From assembly GCF_026191355.1 (NCBI RefSeq), contig NZ_JAPHOQ010000017.1:34951-98950 (forward strand): 64,000 bases of DNA, given 5' to 3'. Made by a program: the position numbers and the translations under genes. Source of the DNA: Legionella sheltonii (GTDB lineage: Bacteria > Pseudomonadota > Gammaproteobacteria > Legionellales > Legionellaceae). Below the pieces are notes generated by a model. That model made no database searches and had not been told where the DNA came from. It saw only the letters and a program-made list of their open reading frames with translations. Shown piece by piece: positions 9,272 through 17,700 of this stretch (position 1 is the stretch's first letter; each line of letters starts with the position of its first letter).

Positions 9272-12132
9272 GTCCGTTATTAATTTATACCCCGCAAAAT
9301 GGAGAATACTTAAAAACGGTACTTGATGCGGTCGTGACTTTATTGGGCGAAGAAACCTTTAAGACAGGTATCGACATCATCATGATTTTAGCGATATCCG
9401 TTGTAGGTTATCAGTATGTGATGGGTAAAAAACTGGGATCCTTAGTCCACTTTGTCGTGCTTTCATTTTTTGTGTCTTATTGCTTGCTGGGTATTCGCGT
9501 TCCTGTGGCCATTATTGATATGCAATATGAAGCAAATGGCGCGGGCACTGCATTAACTGTGGATCATGTGCCTCTAGGAATTGCTTTACCCGCTGCACTC
9601 ATTAGTGGAATGGGGTATGGAGTAACCAGCGCTTTTAGCGATGTATTTCATATGCCCCAGGACCTGGACTATATCAAAACAGGGATGATTTTTGGATCAA
9701 GAACCTGGCTTGCGGCAACCAATACTCGTCTTTCGATGTCGCCTGATTTGGCATCCGACATGTCGGCCTACATCAGGCAATGCATTTTTTCAGCAAAGCT
9801 CTTAGCCAGTCATCAAATAACACCGCAAAACCTGGTTCATAGTGAGGATTTAGCCAAAACCTATTTTGAAAATCCCTCACCGGTTTATCGGATCATCATG
9901 CACGATGGCAGAAATTTAAGTTGTGGGGATGGGGCAGCTGATCTCAAAAAACGATTACCTACTGCTGCAAAACTTGAACTGGAGCATTTGGGGCGTTTAA
10001 TGACCCCAGATGACACGACACGAACTGCCGAAGATAAATTCAGTCGCATCTATGAAGCCGCACATGATTATTACATGCGTATTTCAAACAATGCAGCCTC
10101 CGTGCTCACTCAAAATATACTAATCAATGCAACACGCGATGCGGCAACCGATGCGTTTGCTTTTGTGGGAGCCGATGCCGAATTGATGAATTACACCAAT
10201 ACGGACAGCATGCAAAAAATGCATGTAGCGGAAGCCAACAGTTTTTGGCTTGCGAGTTTTCGTTTGCCTTATTACATGACGGTGATGTGGATCTTAACCT
10301 TATGTATTTTCCCTTTAGTAGTCATCGTTGCTTTGTTTCCAAGTATGCAGAATGTTTATGGCGTTTATTTAAAATCACAAGTCTATCTGTGGTCATGGCC
10401 GCCGATGTTTATCATCATTCATTTTCTGGTCTCACTGGCTTCAAGTACGACCATTACTCTTTTTGGACAAAAAACGGGAGGAGTTACTTTTTCAAACATT
10501 GATTCTTTAGCAAGTTTCCACAGTAATTTTGCCTATACTGCCGGAGCACTGGCAGCCAGTGTTCCTTTTATTGCCCTGTATATCACCAAAGGTTTAGGTC
10601 AGATTTTAAGCACCTCATCCCAGCATTTTGGCGGGATGATGCAAAGTTTGTCGTCCAGTGAAGCACAATCTGCGGCAACGGGTAATGTATCCATGGCAAA
10701 TTATAGTGGCTGGAATATGAATTATGAAAACACAAGCCACCATAATTTATCGGCGAATAAGCATGATTCCAATTGGACGCACATGCATGGTATGAGTACG
10801 GAGCAAATGGGAAGTGGGGTATTAAAAACAACGACGGGCAGTGGCGATGCGGTATTTGATGTAAGTCCTGCCATGACACGAAGTCCAGTGCATATTTCTG
10901 ATGCTAAAGCACTAAGTGGCTCTTTGAATCAGGCATTTGAAGAATCAAGACAGGCAGCCACCAATGAAAGCCAGCATTATCAAACAGCGCTGTCGAACTT
11001 TTCTCATCGGGCGGTGCAATTATCGAAACTTCAAGGCCATGAGATGCGATTTGGTGATGGTGTGTCTGAAAATGAATCGGGTCAATACCAACAAGCTCTG
11101 TCTACAATGACCCAGATTGCCACAGAGGTCGCCAAACGAGAGGGTATTTCACAAGAAGATGCTCTGGCGCGAATGACTTCCCAGGGGTTAAATGTTCATG
11201 CAGAAGTATCCAGTGAAAAGAGCGCTTTGGGAAGTATTGGCCGATTTGCATTCGGGGCAAGCGGTGGAGCAGATGTCCATGCCAAAGGGGAGCGCTCTTC
11301 AACAAGTAGCGACAGATACCATGAAGGTACAGACCATGCTGTGTCTTCTAAAGAGGCGAATGATTTTAATCAGGCACTCAATTACGTGAGTCATTTTGCG
11401 CAAACCCATCATTTGGATAACAGCCATTCACAAGGTGCAAGCCTGTCACATCAAATGGGGGCTGATTTGCGTGATGCACAAACCGCAAGTCATAACTACG
11501 ATGCATCGATGTCACGTGCTGCACGCATTAGTACGGCCAGAAGTTATGTGGAATCCAATTCGGAGCAGATTACAACGGATCTCAATCAGGCATTTGCAGG
11601 CTTTGTTGCTCATCGCACTACAGAGGCTGAACGAGATGAATTGTATTCTCATCCTGGAGAGATACATGCCTTGAAAAAATTACAAGCTCTAGGTAATGAG
11701 TTCCTAAGCAAACAACGCGATGACTTAATTGCTCGTTATGGAAATGCTAATAAAAGTTCTGATGTTGATTCATTATATCAGCATGGTTCTGCCTCTTTAA
11801 AGACTAAGGAAGGGGCTATGGGCCATGAATATAAAAATAACAGTAACGCATTGCATCACGATGCTAAAAAACAAAGTTTGGGTGTTGACTTGACAAGTGC
11901 TAAAGGTTTTGAACACAGGATAGAGGGGCAAATTGATGCAAGCGTTAATAAAACAAACCAGGGAGGAGGGGGACTTCAGACTCAATATAAACACGCATCC
12001 CATACCACAGATAAGGATATGGAAGAAGGGAAAAAATTGGGGCAGAGCAATTTGGTTCTACCAGAGAAGATATCTAAATGGGTTGATTCCCACGATAAAT
12101 CAGCCCCACGAAAGGAATTAATCCATGAATAA
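9268..12132 (+). CDS. traG: TraG, F-type mating-pair stabilisation / entry-exclusion protein
   Basis: 954 residues (F TraG 938). The N-terminal half holds several membrane helices (about residues 30-80, 105-125, 330-450). The C-terminal half is a long hydrophilic, Ser/Gln-rich helical domain of the kind that in F acts in mating-pair stabilisation and senses TraS of the recipient. GGAGG lies upstream of the ATG, and the gene overlaps traH. Two blocks end in the similar motif (D/E)LNQAF(A/E). The final 100 residues are low-complexity and polar. Confidence 0.92.
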   Translation: MSPLLIYTPQNGEYLKTVLDAVVTLLGEETFKTGIDIIMILAISVVGYQYVMGKKLGSLVHFVVLSFFVSYCLLGIRVPVAIIDMQYEANGAGTALTVDHVPLGIALPAALISGMGYGVTSAFSDVFHMPQDLDYIKTGMIFGSRTWLAATNTRLSMSPDLASDMSAYIRQCIFSAKLLASHQITPQNLVHSEDLAKTYFENPSPVYRIIMHDGRNLSCGDGAADLKKRLPTAAKLELEHLGRLMTPDDTTRTAEDKFSRIYEAAHDYYMRISNNAASVLTQNILINATRDAATDAFAFVGADAELMNYTNTDSMQKMHVAEANSFWLASFRLPYYMTVMWILTLCIFPLVVIVALFPSMQNVYGVYLKSQVYLWSWPPMFIIIHFLVSLASSTTITLFGQKTGGVTFSNIDSLASFHSNFAYTAGALAASVPFIALYITKGLGQILSTSSQHFGGMMQSLSSSEAQSAATGNVSMANYSGWNMNYENTSHHNLSANKHDSNWTHMHGMSTEQMGSGVLKTTTGSGDAVFDVSPAMTRSPVHISDAKALSGSLNQAFEESRQAATNESQHYQTALSNFSHRAVQLSKLQGHEMRFGDGVSENESGQYQQALSTMTQIATEVAKREGISQEDALARMTSQGLNVHAEVSSEKSALGSIGRFAFGASGGADVHAKGERSSTSSDRYHEGTDHAVSSKEANDFNQALNYVSHFAQTHHLDNSHSQGASLSHQMGADLRDAQTASHNYDASMSRAARISTARSYVESNSEQITTDLNQAFAGFVAHRTTEAERDELYSHPGEIHALKKLQALGNEFLSKQRDDLIARYGNANKSSDVDSLYQHGSASLKTKEGAMGHEYKNNSNALHHDAKKQSLGVDLTSAKGFEHRIEGQIDASVNKTNQGGGGLQTQYKHASHTTDKDMEEGKKLGQSNLVLPEKISKWVDSHDKSAPRKELIHE

Positions 12133-12751
12133 TCACCAGATGAACACTCAAGAATTAAAAGAGGCTATTGGTCAAGACATTCAAACATTGAAAACTTTGG
12201 ACGTAGATATTATGCCTGCTAATCAATATTACCAGGCGAATATTCGCTTGTTTTTGTATGTCTTTTTAAAAATGTATGTCGTAGTGGTGTTGGGAAATTT
12301 TCTCCCTTGGCTTATTCACATTCGGGAAATACTTAAGCATGCTTCTTTAGGTGAAGCACTCTTAGAATTAGGGTATGTTGAACTATTGGGTATTGGTGTA
12401 TGTCTCTTTGTGTTTCTTTTTTTGTACAGTCCGCTTAATCATTACGTCTTATTTAAATACCAATTAAAAGACACACTTCAAACCGGTAAGATGCTTTTGC
12501 AGAAGATGCACAGTGCAGCAACCATTTTTTATCGCATCTATGTGGCCATAGTGCTTATACCCTCAGCTTTTTTATTTCCAGGAGTTGCTGTGCTTTTAGC
12601 TTTTGTTGGATTTCTTATAAGCGGTCTTCTCACGAACATCATTATAGAAATGGAGCTTAATCGCATTGGGATTAGCACACTCTTTACGCTTATCAAAGCC
12701 TATTTTAACCAAGATAAGAAGTCAAATCATGATGTGATGAAAAATCATTAA
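12125..12751 (+). CDS. Four-helix membrane protein in the TraS (entry exclusion) position
   Basis: 208 residues with about four hydrophobic helices (near residues 42-63, 83-103, 137-155 and 157-178) and a basic tail. AAGGA precedes the ATG, which overlaps the traG stop by eight bases. In F the gene between traG and traD is traS, the inner-membrane entry-exclusion protein that blocks a donor TraG, and TraS proteins diverge very fast. Position and topology suggest the same role, but I see no sequence match, so function is inference. Confidence 0.72.
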   Translation: MNNHQMNTQELKEAIGQDIQTLKTLDVDIMPANQYYQANIRLFLYVFLKMYVVVVLGNFLPWLIHIREILKHASLGEALLELGYVELLGIGVCLFVFLFLYSPLNHYVLFKYQLKDTLQTGKMLLQKMHSAATIFYRIYVAIVLIPSAFLFPGVAVLLAFVGFLISGLLTNIIIEMELNRIGISTLFTLIKAYFNQDKKSNHDVMKNH

Positions 12752-12834
12752 ACCAAATCAATAAGTTTATTTATTAACCACAAAATTAAGCAGTGGAAGC
12801 TGCTGCTTTGTCTAAAAAGAACAGGAGGCAACAA

Positions 12835-14691
12835 ATGAGCAATGAATCCAATTACAAACATTATACCCGTGGTGGCCAAATATCTTTTCATAATTTGCGC
12901 ATGTGGTTCCAAGTCAATAGAGCTCTTTTTGATGTGTATTTGATGCTTTGGGTGGGCTTAACCCTATTAGTAACCTGGCTAAGAGCGTCTCATGGAATGG
13001 TTGCGCAAACTTTATGTTATCACAGCGCCAAATTTTATAATCTTTTTGGGGTTCGGCATCTTTTTTCTGTTCCAGTTCAAGGGGGATATGCCTCTCAATC
13101 GGTGGAGCAAATACTTCATAATGACTATTTTTCAAGAATATCGGCGCGATGTTTGAACCTCTTTGTCCAATCGATTGGATTGGGGTTTTTATTGTCCTTA
13201 ATCGTTGCCTTCATTGTAACCCGTTATTTTATCTATCGCGGAAAATCTCAAACCAAAAATCAGTTCATCCGTGGTGCACGTTTTTTACCACCAAAAGAAC
13301 TCAAAAAGCAAATTGTTCAACAGAGTAAAGCATCTGATTTAAACCTTGATGGATTTCCTTTAGTGCTGAATTCTGAAGTACAGCATCTGCTGGTGCATGG
13401 AACGGTGGGTATGGGAAAAAGTCAGTTTATTATGAAATTAATGGATTGTTTACGTGCCCGAGGCGATAGGGTCATTGTTTATGATAAGGGATGTACGTTG
13501 ACTCAAGCCTATTTTCAAGAAGGGCATGATGTTCTACTTAATCCGTTTGATGCGCGTTGCGCGAATTGGGATCTATGGTTTGAGGCGCCCAAAGATGAAA
13601 TTTTAGAAAATATGGCAGAAAGTTTAATCCCCATGCATGGGGAAAACGATCCCTTTTGGGTGAGTGCCGCACGAACCGTGTTTGCTTCTGTTGCAAGCCG
13701 AATGCGAGAGGATAAAGAGCGCTCCTTATCCAAACTACTGCAATTATTAGTCACTGGGGAGTTTAGTGAGTTAGAACCCTATCTGACTGGCACTGCCGCG
13801 GCTACATTGGTCAGTAATAAAATAGAGAAAACAGCCATTTCTATTCGTTCTGTAATTACTACCTACCTCAAATCCATGCAGTCCCTAAATGGTCTGGAAG
13901 ACTCAGGACAAGAAGCATTTTCCATTCGAGAGTATTTACTCAATCAAGAAAAATCAGGGTGGCTTTTTATCTCTTCTAATGGGGAACAACATGAATCATT
14001 AAAACCATTGATCTCCATGTGGATCGCAATGGCTTCATTGACTCTTTTAAGCCTCGCTGAAGATCCAAATCGACGTATTTGGTTTATTTGTGACGAACTA
14101 CCAAGCCTTCACAAATTGCCTTTATTAGGGGAAACCATTGCCGAAGTTCGAAAATTCGGAGGATGCTTTTTGCTGGGAATGCAAAGCTTTAGCCAGTTGG
14201 AAAAAGTGTATGGACGCAGTGGTGCCGCTGAGATTTTTGACTTATTGAATACACGCGCATTTTTTGCAAGCCCAAGTCACCAGATGGCACAGCTTGTCAG
14301 TAAAGAATTAGGCGATGAAGAAATCGATGACACACGTGAAAATTATTCTTATGGCGCAAATTCAATTCGGGATGGTATTTCTTTGGGGAAAAACAGAACG
14401 ACTCGTCCTTTAGTAGCCTACCCTGAAATCATGGATCTTTCACCTCTTACCTGTTATTTGCGTCTTCCAAGTCAATTCCCCATTACCAAACTGGAACTTA
14501 TTTATCAAAAAAGAACCGCCAAGGCAAAAGGGTTTATTCCGCGAGCCATGCCTCTCGTCCCCAAACCTGCGACAACACCCAAAAAAAATCACAGCTCAGA
14601 AGAGGAGGTCAAAGAGGAACGTATTTCGCGTAAGCCTTCATCGCGCGCAAAAAAGAAAGCGTGTGACATGGGTATGGAATCACTTTTTTAA
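12835..14691 (+). CDS. traD: TraD, type IV coupling protein
   Basis: 618-residue VirD4/TraD coupling ATPase that brings the relaxosome to the mating channel. Two N-terminal membrane helices (about residues 25-45 and 115-135) precede the RecA-like domain. Walker A is GTVGMGKS at residues 189-196 and Walker B is IWFICDELP near 415. The C-terminus is short, basic and Lys/Ser-rich, unlike the long Gln-rich tail of F TraD. The ATG at 12835 has AGGAGG seven bases upstream; an in-frame GTG at 12793 has none. An 83-bp gap to the preceding gene leaves room for a regulatory site. Confidence 0.94.
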   Translation: MSNESNYKHYTRGGQISFHNLRMWFQVNRALFDVYLMLWVGLTLLVTWLRASHGMVAQTLCYHSAKFYNLFGVRHLFSVPVQGGYASQSVEQILHNDYFSRISARCLNLFVQSIGLGFLLSLIVAFIVTRYFIYRGKSQTKNQFIRGARFLPPKELKKQIVQQSKASDLNLDGFPLVLNSEVQHLLVHGTVGMGKSQFIMKLMDCLRARGDRVIVYDKGCTLTQAYFQEGHDVLLNPFDARCANWDLWFEAPKDEILENMAESLIPMHGENDPFWVSAARTVFASVASRMREDKERSLSKLLQLLVTGEFSELEPYLTGTAAATLVSNKIEKTAISIRSVITTYLKSMQSLNGLEDSGQEAFSIREYLLNQEKSGWLFISSNGEQHESLKPLISMWIAMASLTLLSLAEDPNRRIWFICDELPSLHKLPLLGETIAEVRKFGGCFLLGMQSFSQLEKVYGRSGAAEIFDLLNTRAFFASPSHQMAQLVSKELGDEEIDDTRENYSYGANSIRDGISLGKNRTTRPLVAYPEIMDLSPLTCYLRLPSQFPITKLELIYQKRTAKAKGFIPRAMPLVPKPATTPKKNHSSEEEVKEERISRKPSSRAKKKACDMGMESLF

Positions 14692-14703
14692 GATTGGGGA
14701 TGC

Positions 14704-17700
14704 ATGATGCTAAGCTTACAAGTAAAACCGATTAGAAACCCGAGTTATTATTTTAATCAAGAAAATTATTATTTTAGAAGCCAATTAACTACAGAGTGGG
14801 TTGGAGAAAGTGCTGCAAAACAAAACCTCGTAGGGGAGGTGGATGAACACACACTAAAAGCTGTTGTTGGAGGTATTTTACCCAGTGGCGATGTCATTGG
14901 TGTAAACGTTCACAGCGGTGAAATAAACCATCGTGGTGGCTATGATTTGACTTTCTCAGCCCCAAAATCAGTATCTTATCTCGGGTTGGTCTGTGAGCAT
15001 CAAGAATTTATTGATTTACACCTCAATGCTGTGAAAACAGCATTAAAACTCATTGAAAAGGAAGCAGCCTCAGCTCGTAAATCGGGTAAAGAAGGAAGGG
15101 AGTATGAAAAAACAGGAAATTTATGCTTTGCAACAATTCTTCATGATACTTCACGAGAGCAAGATCCCCAACTTCATGTTCATGCTTTGTTGATGAATGC
15201 TACACAGCGCCTTGATGGCAAATGGCGTGCGCTGGCCTCAAGTATCAACCGTAATCATGGCACTATGGAGTGGATTATGGATAACCAGATTTTATTGGGG
15301 CTGGTATATCGATCAGAACTTGCATTAGGTCTAAACCAAATGGGATTGGAGATTGAGCATACAGGCGATGCCCATGGTTTATTTGAAATCAAACATTTTG
15401 ATCAACACTTGTTGCAACGAATGTCGAAACGCCGAACACAAATCGAAGAGCATGTTCAGGAAATGCATTCTGATTCTTTAAAAGCTTATGACAGAGCAAC
15501 TCTTCATTCTCGCAAAGCAAAGGAGGTTGTTGATCCTGAAGAATTACGCCAGCGTTGGACAAAAGAAAGCAATACATTAGGTATTAATCCATCCACTTAT
15601 CTTAATCGCTTAAAAGAACAAACGAAGGAGTTTAATCCCAGTAAAAAAAATCAGACGAATAACATGGAACTAAGTCAGGCTTTCAAAGAGGCCATAGCTC
15701 ATCTTGAAGATAAAAAACTAAAGTTTACTTATCACGATTTATTACAAAGTAGTCTTTATTTTTCATTAGGAGAACAGGGTCTTGAATCCTTGATGGCACA
15801 AATTGATCATGAAATTAAAACACAAAATCTTATTGCCCTTGATACAGAACATCGAAGTTTTACGACGCAAACACTCATTCATAAGGAGCGTGAACTGATT
15901 AATAAACTATCACGTTTTACACCACAAACAAAATCGATACTACGAAATCACGATAAAATCAATGAGTTAACGGGAAATCAATCGATTCGACATGTTGTGA
16001 CGCAAGCATTATCCTCTAAAGCAGGTATTATTCTGATGAGACAGCAAAGTGCTGCATCCCGTGAATTGTTAAGCACTTTGATTGATTATGCTGAAGATTC
16101 CAAAAAAATTCGTATCTTAAGTCCAACCCGATTAACTGCATTGCGTATGAATCAAGAGCTCACCAAATCTCCATCAACCTTGTGGCAGTGGGTTTTGTCT
16201 ATTGGCAAAGAGGATTTATGTGAAACCGTTTCAGGGTTTAATTATCGCCATGAATCAGAACATAAACTCCCATTTTTCAAAAGTAAAAAAGAGCGAGAAT
16301 TACTTATAGTCGATGATGTCCAACGCGTGTCTGCTGATGAGATGAGTACTTTATTAACCATTGCTGACAGGCGTCAAGCTAAAGTGGTGCTTCTGGAAAA
16401 ATCAAATGCTTTATCAGGTTTTAAATCGGATATCGCCGATTTGCTTAATAAAGCCCAGGTAAAAACATTCACTGTTGAGGATAAGCCTTCTGTAACTACC
16501 CATATTAATCTCATTGAAGCAAAAACAAGTGAGGCGCGACTTTTAAAAACAGCGAAAATGGTTTGCGATTTACCTTTGAATCAAAGACAGAGCACACGTG
16601 TACTCACGATTTCAAAACTAGAAGCGAAAGAGGTCACTGAGATGATTCGCGCCCAGCTTAAAGAGCGGGGCGAACTTTCATCTCATGAAAAAGTAATTCA
16701 TACACTGACTCGTCTTTCATTAACGGACAGTGAAAAAAAATTGGCTAAAAGCTATGAACAAGGGTGGGTGTTACTACAAAATTCGCGTACCGGCTCTAAA
16801 AAATTGACTGTGCTTGGTATTCATGAAAAAGAAAATCAATTAGTCGTTCGAGATCATCACGGCATTAAGTCTACCATTTCTGCTCAATCGATTTCAAAAT
16901 CGGCACAGATCTATGAGCAAACACCGCTATCTGTTGGGATAGGGGATAAGTTAATTGCGACAGGAACTCTTGGTTTTGAAGGAGTAAAAATCGGGACTCA
17001 GTATGAAGTATCTGCGTTTACCAGGCATGGAATAAAAATAAAAAATGGAAAAAATACGATTCATTTAATAACGGATTCTGAGAAGAATTTTCCTTTGGAT
17101 TACGATTATGCCAAAACAATCTATGCCGAGGATTTTAAACCTGTAGCGCAAACAATCATGACGCTTCCGGCTTATGCGCTTAAGAAAAACACCATGTCTT
17201 TATTATCAGAATCAACTAAAAAAGAATTAACTATTATTACTGATGATGTAGACAAAGCCAATCGCTATGCTTTGAAAACAACTGCTCAAACTTCAGCACT
17301 ATCCCTAACTTTAGAAGCAGCACAAATGAATCATGGGATATCTCTTATTGATCATGCAACTACTACAGAGTTGTTAACGACACTTGAAAAAGCATTAATG
17401 CATTTATCTTCTGATAAACCCCTAAAATCTGAAAGCGAAAAGGCATTAAACTTTGCTATAGCACATCTTTCTGAGCGAGAAGCGGCATTTTCACGTGCGG
17501 ATTTGCTTAAAGTAGCCATTCATAAAGCGCTTGGTAAATCTGGATTTGGTGAATTAAACGATACGTTAGATAACCTAATTGCAAGTGGTACTTTAATTTC
17601 TGGAAAAGAGCGATTATTGACCACAAAGGAGGCGGTTTTATTCGAAGAATCAATTATTAACACCGTTAAATCGGGAATGAATACAGTGAAACCCTTGATG